DNA of 9,390 nucleotides, taken from NCBI GenBank assembly GCA_020853375.1, contig JADYZA010000133.1:1-9390 (forward strand), read 5' to 3'. The notes under the pieces were generated by a model. That model saw only the letters and a program-made list of their open reading frames with translations. It did no database searches and was not told the DNA's origin. Shown here in pieces: positions 1 through 7,244 of the stretch. This stretch comes from Verrucomicrobiota bacterium. Lineage in GTDB: Bacteria; Verrucomicrobiota; Kiritimatiellia; Kiritimatiellales; Tichowtungiaceae. Every line of letters begins with the position of its first letter. Position 1 is the stretch's first letter. The position numbers were made by a program, and so were the translations under genes.

Positions 1-20
1 AGCAACACCGATACATGCAT
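1..20 (-). CDS. rsmH: RsmH (MraW) 16S rRNA methyltransferase, first codons only
   Basis: Only the first six codons and part of a seventh are inside the window, reading MHVSVL and then leaving at the left edge. This matches the usual opening of RsmH, which has a His-x-(Ser/Pro)-Val-Leu-Leu core right at its N-terminus. RsmH is the SAM-dependent enzyme that makes the N4-methyl group of C1402 in 16S rRNA, and it normally lies just after mraZ in the dcw cluster, as here. An SD-like AGGGGAG sits three bases before the ATG. The call rests on six residues plus position, so it is good but not certain. Confidence 0.65.
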
Positions 21-29
21 AACTCCCCT

Positions 30-215
30 TTAAACCGTCAGCATTCCGACCGTCCGGCGCGAACAGGCGGACGAAAACGTGGCCGCCCGGTTCGGAGTCA
101 TCAGCACCGTTCGGCGCATTCCATTGTCTGGAAGGCGCAGGTAACGATCCTTCTCGGGCGTCAGGTCAATCGCCCGCGAAAAATACATATACTTTGCAAT
201 GCTGTTCACGTTCAT
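30..215 (-). CDS. Doubtful 61-residue ORF between mraZ and rsmH
   Basis: I do not recognise this protein. The ATG follows the mraZ stop by nine bases and has a fair SD (AGAGAGG, four bases before it). The TAA ends nine bases before the rsmH ATG and is in the same frame as rsmH. The first half (about residues 1-32, with a PEKDRYLRLPDN stretch) looks like ordinary protein. The second half is rich in Arg, Ser and Thr and looks like an off-frame reading. In that second half another frame stays open to the window edge and gives more protein-like sequence (for example GGHVFVRLFAPDG). This could be a real small gene, a gene broken by a frameshift, or a long leader for rsmH. No known domain is visible. 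Confidence 0.35.
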   Translation of the reverse strand: MNVNSIAKYMYFSRAIDLTPEKDRYLRLPDNGMRRTVLMTPNRAATFSSACSRRTVGMLTV

Positions 216-224
216 AGCCCCTCT

Positions 225-683
225 CTAATAGCCTCCATAAAAAGCGGTCTCCGCCAGCGCCGAAACGGCGGGCAGCGCCATATCAAAATGTTCTTCACTC
301 CAGAGTTCGATGCGGGTGAGTGTTCCAACCAGAACCACTCGGCTTTTCACCTCAACATGGGCCAGCAACTCATCCTTGATCCGCACACGCCCTTGCGCAT
401 CCACCGTCAGCGCGTCGGCCGACGCTGTCATCGCGCGCACAGCCTGCTCGTCTTGGGTATCCACAGCGCCTGACTCCCGTAATTGCCGCAAACGACGATT
501 CATTTCAGCCAGCGTATAGAGATAGAGACATTTACGATCCGGATGCGGAAAAACGTATAAACGGGGTGTTTCACCCATCATTCCACGCCAATCCGACGGA
601 ATAATCAGTCGCCGCTTAGGATCCAGAGAGTGGTGAAAGGATCCTACGAATAACTCCTCAGCTTTTGATTCTACTGTATTCAT
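225..683 (-). CDS. mraZ: MraZ, transcriptional regulator of the dcw cluster
   Basis: MraZ is a DNA-binding protein of the AbrB/SpoVT-like fold that forms ring-shaped oligomers and represses its own cell-division operon. The 152-residue product has the expected two tandem half-domains, each with the family DxxxR signature: Asp21-Arg25 (LDPKRR) and Asp95-Arg99 (VDAQGR). In the first copy the usual Gly is replaced by Arg24. Length is typical for the family. I chose the ATG at 683. The in-frame TTG at 710 lies at or before the predicted transcription start and would add residues not seen in MraZ. The next downstream genes are the doubtful small ORF and rsmH, the standard mraZ neighbour. An upstream 10-bp-periodic repeat overlapping the promoter is the likely autoregulatory operator. 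Confidence 0.93.
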   Translation of the reverse strand: MNTVESKAEELFVGSFHHSLDPKRRLIIPSDWRGMMGETPRLYVFPHPDRKCLYLYTLAEMNRRLRQLRESGAVDTQDEQAVRAMTASADALTVDAQGRVRIKDELLAHVEVKSRVVLVGTLTRIELWSEEHFDMALPAVSALAETAFYGGY

Positions 684-700
684 ACTCCATTTCGCCCTTC

Positions 701-740
701 TTGGCTCCAACTTATGTCACTCGGCCCCACCTCCCGTCAA
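701..740 (-). promoter_or_regulatory. Putative MraZ operator, four 10-bp repeats
   Basis: Read on the minus strand, the triplets TTG, GTG, GTG and TTG recur exactly every ten bases (starting at 740, 730, 720 and 710), with GTGGGG as the best copy. Known MraZ boxes are tandem short G-rich (TGGG or GTG) direct repeats about one helical turn apart, upstream of mraZ and overlapping its promoter. The position here fits autorepression. The individual repeats are short and imperfect, so the assignment is inference from spacing and place. Confidence 0.4.
711..740 (-). promoter_or_regulatory. Probable sigma-70 promoter of mraZ
   Basis: On the minus strand there is a -35 TTGACG (740-735, five of six consensus bases), an 18-base spacer, and a -10 CATAAG (716-711, four of six). 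Just upstream lies a run of A/T tracts (about 741-770) that could act as an UP element. Transcription would begin near 704, giving a leader of about 20 bases before the ATG at 683. Sequence match only; no experimental support. Confidence 0.45.
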
Positions 741-786
741 ATTATTTTTATCTTTTTTTAAAAAATTGGAGAAGGTACACGACCAT

Positions 787-813
787 TTGACTAATGGGAA
801 GAATTTGGATAAT
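787..813 (+). promoter_or_regulatory. Candidate promoter for the small Cys-rich gene
   Basis: TTGACT (787-792) and GATAAT (808-813) each match five of six consensus bases, but the spacer is only 15 bases, shorter than the usual 16-18. Transcription would start near 820, leaving a leader of about 20 bases that carries the AAGGAG SD at 827-832. This promoter would diverge from that of mraZ across an A/T-rich stretch. Confidence 0.4.
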
Positions 814-839
814 CTTTTTGCAGAAAAAGGAGATTCGTT

Positions 840-1085
840 ATGAAGAAGTCTGTAGTCGTACTCGTTGTACTCGCCGCCGTCGCCTCGACATTCGCAATGT
901 CGAAAGCTCCGGAAGCCGAAAAATCAGTCAGCGCTGACAAAGCGTGTGCGGTCAAAGAAGTCTGCCCGTCATGCAAAGCTGCCGCCGGCGGAGTGTGTTC
1001 ACACTGCAAAGCAAAAGCGGACGCGATCAAAGCGGCGGCAGAAAAAGCCAGTTGCACCAACGGCGTCTGTCCGTTGAAAAAATAG
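840..1085 (+). CDS. Small exported cysteine-rich protein, unknown function
   Basis: This 81-residue product has a clear signal peptide: MKK, a hydrophobic Val/Leu/Ala core, and a likely cut after Ala19. The mature part is Lys/Ala-rich and has seven cysteines (36, 42, 45, 53, 56, 72, 77). Two of the pairs form CxxC motifs, CPSC at 42-45 and CSHC at 53-56. That spacing would suit metal binding or disulfide chemistry outside the cytoplasm, but I do not recognise a family. There is no lipobox, so it should be soluble and periplasmic or secreted. Start choice is firm: AAGGAG lies seven bases before the ATG. It stands alone, with its own promoter candidate and a strong terminator, divergent from mraZ. 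Its compact unit suggests steady or high expression; its role is open. Confidence 0.8.
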   Translation: MKKSVVVLVVLAAVASTFAMSKAPEAEKSVSADKACAVKEVCPSCKAAAGGVCSHCKAKADAIKAAAEKASCTNGVCPLKK

Positions 1086-1113
1086 GTTTGTCGCTCCTTA
1101 ACCCGACCTGTAC

Positions 1114-1140
1114 AACCCCTCCGTCAATGGAGGGGTTTTT
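1114..1140 (+). terminator. Intrinsic terminator of the Cys-rich gene
   Basis: A perfect 9-bp stem (AACCCCTCC at 1114-1122 with GGAGGGGTT at 1129-1137) closes a 6-base loop and runs into a T-tract that continues to 1145 with one A. It ends the small gene 28 bases past its stop and isolates it from rlmN. Confidence 0.9.
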
Positions 1141-1141
1141 A

Positions 1142-1160
1142 TTTTCCAACGGTTGGAAAA
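1142..1160. repeat. Palindrome TTCCAA-N3-TTGGAA, copy 1 (perfect)
   Basis: TTTTCCAA-CGG-TTGGAAAA is a perfect inverted repeat of two 8-base arms around three bases. It abuts the T-tract of the preceding terminator and lies 25 bases before the rlmN ATG. It is one of five related spacer copies in this window. It could be a protein-binding site, a small palindromic repeat, or an RNA hairpin. Confidence 0.75.
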
Positions 1161-1185
1161 TTTTATTCCGCCAAAAGTTGCCACT

Positions 1186-2235
1186 ATGAAACCTGCCTTA
1201 TTTGGGAAAACACTTGCTGAGCTGACCGAGCTGACGGCTGAACTCGGCTTGCCGAAATTCACCGGAAAGCAACTGGCCGACTGGCTCTATCACAAAGAAA
1301 TTTCCTCAATCGCCGAGATGAGCAATCTGTCGAAGAAAGCCCGCGAACTGCTGGAAGAAAATTATGTTTGCGGACTGCGTGAACCCAGCAAGGTGCAAAC
1401 CAGTGCCGATGGAACAAAAAAATACCTCTTCGAAACCCAGACCGAAAAATTCATTGAAACCGCAATGATTCCAGACAAAGGACGCCGTACGGTTTGTGTT
1501 TCGTCGCAAGTCGGCTGCAAAATGGGGTGTCAGTTCTGTATGACCGGAAAGCAGGGCTTTCAGGGACAGCTTTCAGCAGGAGATATCGTCAACCAAATCC
1601 GCAGCATTCCCGAACACGCCGAAATCACCAATATTGTTTACATGGGCATGGGTGAACCGTTCGACAACCTTGATGAAGTTCTCAAAAGCATTGAGATATT
1701 AACTGCGGACTGGGGTTTCGCTATGAGTCCGCGCCGCATCACCGTTTCATCCGTCGGCATCACGCCGAAACTGATCCGGTTCCTTAACGAGAGCGAGGCG
1801 CACCTGGCCATTAGTCTGCATACGCCGTTTGATGAAGAACGTCAGCAACTGATGCCGGTTCAGGGCGCCTACCCGCTAAGCGACATTATTGATGTAATCC
1901 GGCAGTGGAATTTTCACGGGCAGCGCCGCGTTTCGTTTGAATATATTGTTTTCCACGGAATCAACGATACGGCCCGGCACGTTAAGGAACTCAGTCGGCT
2001 GCTTGCCGGAATTCGCTGCCGCATTAATCTCATTCGCTTTCATCCCGTACCCGAAACGCCGTTGCCGGCCACCGATGAAACCGCTTTGCAATGGTTTAAG
2101 GATGAACTAAATAACAAAGGAATTCTTACCACCATCCGCGCCTCACGCGGAGAGGACATTTCGGCCGCCTGCGGCCTGCTCTCGACCGAAAACGCCGCAG
2201 CCAAAAAGAAACCTCCTTTCCAATGTTCGGAATAG
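1186..2235 (+). CDS. rlmN: RlmN, dual-specificity rRNA/tRNA adenine-C2 methyltransferase
   Basis: RlmN is a radical-SAM enzyme that methylates C2 of A2503 in 23S rRNA and of A37 in some tRNAs. In the 349-residue product the [4Fe-4S]-binding CxxxCxxC is Cys111, Cys115, Cys118, followed by the SAM-binding GMGEP (154-158). Two further cysteines match the mechanistic pair: Cys104, seven residues before the cluster, and Cys329 in the C-terminal SAACG motif, which forms the protein-RNA methyl intermediate. This favours RlmN, though Cfr shares the mechanism; the HCD-like N-terminal domain (residues 1-80) and overall length also suit RlmN. I chose the ATG at 1186; an in-frame TTG at 1153 lies inside the palindrome and would add residues not expected. 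No good SD precedes the ATG. The stop overlaps another palindrome copy. Confidence 0.95.
   Translation: MKPALFGKTLAELTELTAELGLPKFTGKQLADWLYHKEISSIAEMSNLSKKARELLEENYVCGLREPSKVQTSADGTKKYLFETQTEKFIETAMIPDKGRRTVCVSSQVGCKMGCQFCMTGKQGFQGQLSAGDIVNQIRSIPEHAEITNIVYMGMGEPFDNLDEVLKSIEILTADWGFAMSPRRITVSSVGITPKLIRFLNESEAHLAISLHTPFDEERQQLMPVQGAYPLSDIIDVIRQWNFHGQRRVSFEYIVFHGINDTARHVKELSRLLAGIRCRINLIRFHPVPETPLPATDETALQWFKDELNNKGILTTIRASRGEDISAACGLLSTENAAAKKKPPFQCSE
2217..2233. repeat. Palindrome TTCCAA-N3-TTGGAA, copy 2 (one mismatch)
   Basis: TTTCCAA-TGT-TCGGAA matches 11 of 12 core positions. It overlaps the last five codons and stop of rlmN, so the C-terminal PFQCSE of RlmN is partly encoded by the repeat. 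It shares the longer string CTCCTTTCCAAT with copy 3, 73 bases downstream. Confidence 0.6.
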
Positions 2236-2289
2236 CGTGCCGTTTTGGCGCAGTCAGCCTATCAAGTGGGACAACTCGGTCAAGGCTCC

Positions 2290-2306
2290 TTTCCAATCAT
2301 TGGAAG
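2290..2306. repeat. Palindrome TTCCAA-N3-TTGGAA, copy 3 (perfect core)
   Basis: TTTCCAA-TCA-TTGGAA matches all 12 core bases and lies in the rlmN-dnaK spacer, about 115 bases before the dnaK start. Its left flank CTCC is the same as at copy 2. The position would allow a regulatory role for dnaK, but no promoter could be fixed nearby. Confidence 0.7.
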
Positions 2307-2323
2307 TGCAAATCACTGCAACC

Positions 2324-2351
2324 AACTAATAACCAATAACTAATAACCCAT
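2324..2351. repeat. Tandem 14-bp repeat in the dnaK upstream region
   Basis: AACTAATAACCAAT is followed directly by AACTAATAACCCAT, 13 of 14 bases identical. The repeat is unlike the GC-richer genes around it. The spacer from 2236 to 2421 holds this repeat and palindrome copy 3. I see no convincing sigma-70 or sigma-32 promoter and no CIRCE operator there. Confidence 0.6.
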
Positions 2352-2421
2352 TACTTCTACTAGGCACACTACCTGCTTTTACCAGACCGTCTTTTGAATT
2401 TTAACTGAAAGGGATCAAACC

Positions 2422-4350
2422 ATGGCAACGACAAGCAAAGTTTTAGGAATCGACCTCGGGACGACCAATTCCTGTATGGCGATTATGGAAGGTGGAGAAC
2501 CCACTGTTATTCCAAACGCCGAAGGTGGACGCACAACCCCGTCGGTGGTGGCATTCACCAAAGACGGCGAGCGGCTCGTAGGTCAGGCGGCAAAACGCCA
2601 AGCGGTGACCAACCCGAAAAATACGGTTTTCTCCGTAAAACGTTTTATGGGCCGCAATTATGCGGAAGTCGCCCACGAAATCGAACTGGTTCCTTACCAG
2701 GTGGTAAAAGCTGCGAACGGCGATGCCAACATTAAGATCGGCGACAAAACCTACGCCCCGCCTGAAATCTCCGCGATGATTCTGCAGAAGATGAAAACTG
2801 ATGCGGAAGCTTACCTCGGCGAAAAAATCACGCAGGCCGTCATCACGGTTCCGGCTTATTTCAATGACCGCCAGCGTCAGGCCACCAAAGATGCCGGAAA
2901 AATCGCCGGACTTGAAGTGCTCCGTATCGTCAATGAACCGACGGCCGCTTCACTGGCCTACGGTCTCGACAAAAAGCACGACGAAAAAATTGCCATCTAT
3001 GACCTCGGCGGCGGAACGTTCGATATTTCCGTACTCGATATCGGCGACGGCGTTTTCGAAGTGGCCGCGACCAACGGCGACGGACACCTCGGCGGCGATG
3101 ACTTCGACCAGAAAGTGATGGACTGGCTGGTTCAGGAATTCAAAAAAGAACAAGGCGTGGATCTTTCGAAAGATCCGATGGCTCTGCAACGTTTGAAAGA
3201 AGCCTCGGAAAAAGCCAAATGCGAACTTTCCAGCTCGCAGTCGACTGACATCAACCTGCCGTTCATTACGGCGGATGCCAGCGGCCCAAAACATATGAAC
3301 GTCACCCTGACCCGTTCCAAGTTGGAACAGCTCGTGGACGATCTGATTGCCCGTGCCGAAGGTCCGGTGAAGGCTTGTATGCAGGATTCCAAGCTGAGCA
3401 TCGGCCAGATCGACGAAGTAATTTTGGTCGGCGGTTCAACCCGCATGCCGCGCGTCCAGAATTCGGTGAAAGCGCTCTTCGGCGGCAAAGAACCGCATAA
3501 AGGCGTGAACCCGGACGAAGTCGTCGCGGTCGGCGCAGCAATTCAGGGCGGCATTATGAAAGGCGAAGTGAAAGATGTGCTTCTGCTCGACGTTACGCCA
3601 CTGACTCTCGGAATCGAAACGCTCGGTGGTGTACGCACCCCGCTGATCGAACGCAACACGACGATCCCGACCAAGAAGAGTGAAATTTTCTCAACGGCCG
3701 CCGACAACCAGTCCGCCGTGGATATTCACGTCCTTCAGGGCGAACGTAAAATGGCCCGCGACAACAAGACGATCGGCCACTTTCAGCTCGACGGTATTCC
3801 GTCGGCCCCGCGCGGTGTGCCGCAGGTTGAAGTGACGTTCGACATCGATGCCAACGGTATTCTGAACGTGAAGGCCAAAGACCTCGGCACCGGCAAGGAG
3901 CAGCACATCACCATCACCGCTTCGAGCGGTTTGTCGAAAGACGAAATCGAAAAGATGATGAAGGATGCCGAAGCCCACGCGGCCGAAGATGAAAAGGCTA
4001 AAGCGCACGCCGATCTGCACAATCAGGCCGACAGCACCGTTTTCCAGACAGAGAAATTCCTGAAGGAAAACGGCGACAAGATTTCCGCCGACAAGAAAGC
4101 GGAAGTTGAAAAAGCCATTGAGCCGGTGAAGGAAGCTCTCAAGAGCGACAACGATGAGCAGATCAAGTCGGCTATGGAAAAACTGAACGAAGCCATGCAG
4201 GCGGCGGCAACGGAAATGTATTCCAAGGCGCAGTCTGAAGCGCAGGCACAGCAGCAACAGCCGGGCGGCGAACAGCCGAAGGGCGAGAAGCAGGCCGAGG
4301 GCGACGTGATCGATGCCGACTACAAGATGGACGACGATAAGAAAAAGTAA
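2422..4350 (+). CDS. dnaK: DnaK (Hsp70) chaperone
   Basis: DnaK is the ATP-driven cytoplasmic Hsp70 that binds exposed hydrophobic segments, working with DnaJ and GrpE. The 642-residue product is full length. The N-terminal ATPase domain shows the phosphate-1 loop GIDLGTTNS (9-17), the catalytic Lys73, [11 protein letters not shown] (171-181), the phosphate-2 loop DLGGGTFD (194-201, Thr199 being the autophosphorylation-site equivalent), [11 protein letters not shown] (219-229) and the adenosine motif VGGSTRMP (336-343). The hydrophobic linker VLLLD is 386-390. It is followed by the substrate-binding beta domain, the helical lid, a Gln/Gly-rich tail and an acidic DDDKKK end. AAAGGG about eight bases before the ATG is the SD. 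No grpE, dnaJ or hrcA lies beside it here; groES-groEL follow instead. An unpaired GC hairpin, not a terminator, separates it from groES, so cotranscription is likely. Confidence 0.98.
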   Translation: MATTSKVLGIDLGTTNSCMAIMEGGEPTVIPNAEGGRTTPSVVAFTKDGERLVGQAAKRQAVTNPKNTVFSVKRFMGRNYAEVAHEIELVPYQVVKAANGDANIKIGDKTYAPPEISAMILQKMKTDAEAYLGEKITQAVITVPAYFNDRQRQATKDAGKIAGLEVLRIVNEPTAASLAYGLDKKHDEKIAIYDLGGGTFDISVLDIGDGVFEVAATNGDGHLGGDDFDQKVMDWLVQEFKKEQGVDLSKDPMALQRLKEASEKAKCELSSSQSTDINLPFITADASGPKHMNVTLTRSKLEQLVDDLIARAEGPVKACMQDSKLSIGQIDEVILVGGSTRMPRVQNSVKALFGGKEPHKGVNPDEVVAVGAAIQGGIMKGEVKDVLLLDVTPLTLGIETLGGVRTPLIERNTTIPTKKSEIFSTAADNQSAVDIHVLQGERKMARDNKTIGHFQLDGIPSAPRGVPQVEVTFDIDANGILNVKAKDLGTGKEQHITITASSGLSKDEIEKMMKDAEAHAAEDEKAKAHADLHNQADSTVFQTEKFLKENGDKISADKKAEVEKAIEPVKEALKSDNDEQIKSAMEKLNEAMQAAATEMYSKAQSEAQAQQQQPGGEQPKGEKQAEGDVIDADYKMDDDKKK

Positions 4351-4370
4351 TCTCAGATATTAACTGGTTA

Positions 4371-4393
4371 CGGCGGCGCGGTCTGCGCCGCCG
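4371..4393 (+). other. GC-rich hairpin between dnaK and groES
   Basis: A perfect 9-bp stem (CGGCGGCGC with GCGCCGCCG) closes a 5-base loop, 20 bases past the dnaK stop. No T-tract follows (the next bases are CAAAGAAAG), so it is not a standard intrinsic terminator. It could set the relative stability of the dnaK and groES-groEL parts of one mRNA, or be an RNA-processing or Rho-related site. Confidence 0.7.
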
Positions 4394-4430
4394 CAAAGAA
4401 AGTAGAACCCAAACAAGGAGGAGTGCATAC

Positions 4431-4718
4431 ATGAACATTAAACCGTTAGGCGACCGCGTATTGGTCGAACCGATTAAAGAAGCCGAAATGAAAAAAGGCG
4501 GAATCATCATTCCTGACACCGCTAAAGAGCGTCCGCAGGAAGGCAAAGTGATTGCGCTGGGAACCGGCAAGCTGGACGACAACGGCAAAGTCATTCCCTT
4601 CAACGTGAAAAAAGGCGACACCGTGCTCATGCCGAAATACGGCGGAACGGAAGTCAAGATGGGCGGCAAGGAATACCAGATCATGCGCGAAGAAGATATT
4701 CTCGCTGTGATCGGCTAA
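4431..4718 (+). CDS. groES: GroES (Hsp10) co-chaperonin
   Basis: GroES is the heptameric lid that caps GroEL during ATP-driven folding in the cytoplasm. The 95-residue product is the family's normal size. It opens with the typical [12 protein letters not shown] (3-14), carries the mobile loop with the GroEL-binding hydrophobic tripeptide in GGIIIP (23-28), and ends with the conserved EDILAVIG. A very strong SD, AAGGAGG (4415-4421), lies nine bases before the ATG. groEL follows after 26 bases in the usual order, without a terminator or promoter between them. Confidence 0.98.
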   Translation: MNIKPLGDRVLVEPIKEAEMKKGGIIIPDTAKERPQEGKVIALGTGKLDDNGKVIPFNVKKGDTVLMPKYGGTEVKMGGKEYQIMREEDILAVIG

Positions 4719-4744
4719 CAAAAAACTTATAAGGAGAAGCATAA

Positions 4745-6379
<1,635 letters not shown>

Positions 6380-6405
6380 GTCGCTGATAAAAGCCAAATT
6401 GCCGT

Positions 6406-6434
6406 TTGACGGCGGAAAGCGGGGCGTGTAGATT
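6406..6434 (+). promoter_or_regulatory. Candidate rpoZ promoter nested in the groEL terminator
   Basis: TTGACG (6406-6411, five of six) and TAGATT (6429-6434, four of six) are spaced by exactly 17 bases. The -10 occupies the loop of the terminator hairpin, so transcription would begin near 6441, past the left arm, and the new RNA could not form the terminator. rpoZ needs a promoter here because only 28 bases lie between the terminator and its ATG. The TTGACG also forms part of a small hairpin, so chance is possible. Confidence 0.45.
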
Positions 6435-6448
6435 ACGCCCCGCTTTTT
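6416..6448 (+). terminator. Strong terminator after groEL
   Basis: A perfect 12-bp stem (AAAGCGGGGCGT at 6416-6427 with ACGCCCCGCTTT at 6435-6446) encloses a 7-base loop and ends in a run of five T (6444-6448). A smaller hairpin, GCCGT-TTG-ACGGC (6401-6413), sits just before it. This should end the dnaK-groES-groEL transcript. Confidence 0.93.
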
Positions 6449-6450
6449 AG

Positions 6451-6466
6451 TTTCCAATGAGAGGAA
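6451..6466. repeat. Palindrome TTCCAA-N3-TTGGAA, copy 4 (decayed right arm)
   Basis: TTTCCAA-TGA-GAGGAA keeps the left arm and matches 10 of 12 core positions. Its right arm GAGGAA coincides with the SD of rpoZ (GAGAGGAA, 6459-6466, ten bases before the ATG). The copy is weak alone and is listed for its left arm and for its place in a spacer like the others. Confidence 0.35.
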
Positions 6467-6476
6467 TAATCGCACT

Positions 6477-6737
6477 ATGAACTTCGAATATCTGACCAAA
6501 GCAGAAGAAAAAATCGGCAGCATCCCGACGCTGGTGAATCTCGTTTCCTACCGTACCCGTCAGCTCATCCGCGGTGAACGTCCGATGGTCAAGCGCGACT
6601 TCCCGGAACAGGACTATCACGACATCGTTCTCAAAGAAATTGTCGAAGGCAAGCTGACCGTTGAAATGGGTATTCAGCCCATCGATATGGGGTCCTCTTT
6701 TGACACCTTCGATGAAGGTTCCGACATCGTTCTGTAA
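6477..6737 (+). CDS. rpoZ: RNA polymerase omega subunit
   Basis: Omega is the small RNA polymerase subunit that clamps the C-terminal part of beta-prime and aids its folding and assembly. The 86-residue product shows the family pattern: a KIGSIPTLVNLVSYRTRQL helix region (about 12-30) with the conserved Arg/Gln of the RxRQL motif, followed by a loop and DIVLKEIVEGKL (49-60), the equivalent of the ALREI-EG helix in E. coli omega. The acidic tail (about 70-86) is extra compared with minimal omegas. GAGAGGAA is the SD. smpB starts two bases after the stop, so the two are almost certainly one transcript with coupled translation. Confidence 0.88.
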   Translation: MNFEYLTKAEEKIGSIPTLVNLVSYRTRQLIRGERPMVKRDFPEQDYHDIVLKEIVEGKLTVEMGIQPIDMGSSFDTFDEGSDIVL

Positions 6738-6739
6738 CC

Positions 6740-7216
6740 ATGTCCCAAAAGGCAAAAGAATCCCGGGATGCTTCCGGCGTGCTGGCCACCAACCGCAAAG
6801 CGTTCCGGGATTTTCACGTCCTGGAAAAGCTCGAAGCCGGCATTGAACTGCGCGGCACTGAAGTAAAATCCATCCGAGACGGGCATATTCGAATCGACGA
6901 AGCCTATGCTCACATTGAGAACGGTCAGGCGGAAGTTCTCCAGATGACCATTCAGCCGTACACCCACGGCAACGTCCACAACCACACCCCCACCCGCCCG
7001 CGCCGACTGTTGCTGCACAAAAAAGAGATCACTCGTCTGCAAAGTAAAATCGGAGAAAAAGGGCTGACGCTCGTGCCGCTCAAAGCCTATCTCAAAGACG
7101 GCAAGGTCAAAATCGAGCTGGCGCTCTGCAAAGGCAAAGACACGGTGGATAAGCGCGAGACCTTGAAAAAGAAAGCCACCGACCTCGACACCCGCCGCGC
7201 CCTGCGTAACCGATAA
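6740..7216 (+). CDS. smpB: SmpB, tmRNA-binding trans-translation protein
   Basis: SmpB binds tmRNA (ssrA) and brings it to ribosomes stalled on broken mRNA. The 158-residue product has the normal length and all the expected blocks: NRKAFRDFHVLEKLEAG (18-34), the GTEVKSIRDG strand (39-48), the tmRNA-binding face around QPYTHGNVHNH (72-82) and RPRRLLLHKKEI (86-97), and the basic C-terminal tail KGKDTVDKRETLKKKATD that enters the empty mRNA channel. It starts two bases after rpoZ without its own clear SD, so translation probably depends on ribosomes finishing rpoZ. The ssrA RNA gene is not in the spacer just downstream. Confidence 0.96.
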   Translation: MSQKAKESRDASGVLATNRKAFRDFHVLEKLEAGIELRGTEVKSIRDGHIRIDEAYAHIENGQAEVLQMTIQPYTHGNVHNHTPTRPRRLLLHKKEITRLQSKIGEKGLTLVPLKAYLKDGKVKIELALCKGKDTVDKRETLKKKATDLDTRRALRNR

Positions 7217-7233
7217 TTTTCCAAGCATTGGAG
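7217..7233. repeat. Palindrome TTCCAA-N3-TTGGAA, copy 5 (one mismatch)
   Basis: TTTTCCAA-GCA-TTGGAG matches 11 of 12 core bases and fills most of the 28-base smpB to next-gene spacer. The right arm TTGGAG is the only SD-like sequence before the next ATG (11 bases away). In RNA the left arm could pair with it and hide it. Confidence 0.6.
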
Positions 7234-7244
7234 CCGCAGTTTTT

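Noticed and set aside
15..473. 152-codon plus-strand frame across mraZ and the rsmH spacer
   Set aside because: It lies antisense to mraZ, is rich in Arg, His and Ser, has no SD and resembles no protein I know.
684..710. TTG at 710 as the mraZ start
   Set aside because: It adds nine residues not found in MraZ, has no SD, and lies at or upstream of the predicted transcription start.
1153..1185. TTG at 1153 as the rlmN start
   Set aside because: It lies within the palindrome, has no SD and adds residues with no family support.
2236..2421. CIRCE operator or sigma-32 promoter before dnaK
   Set aside because: No TTAGCACTC inverted repeat is present. AACCCATTAC (2345-2354) resembles a sigma-32 -10, but no CTTGAA-like -35 lies at the right distance.
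3314..3328. GTTCCAA-G-TTGGAAC palindrome inside dnaK
   Set aside because: The centre is one base, not three, and it encodes conserved DnaK residues (RSKLEQ region), so it is probably a coding coincidence.
3691..4257. 188-codon open frame opposite the end of dnaK
   Set aside because: Same codon-bias effect; the product is a low-complexity Phe/Leu/Arg sequence and dnaK is certain.
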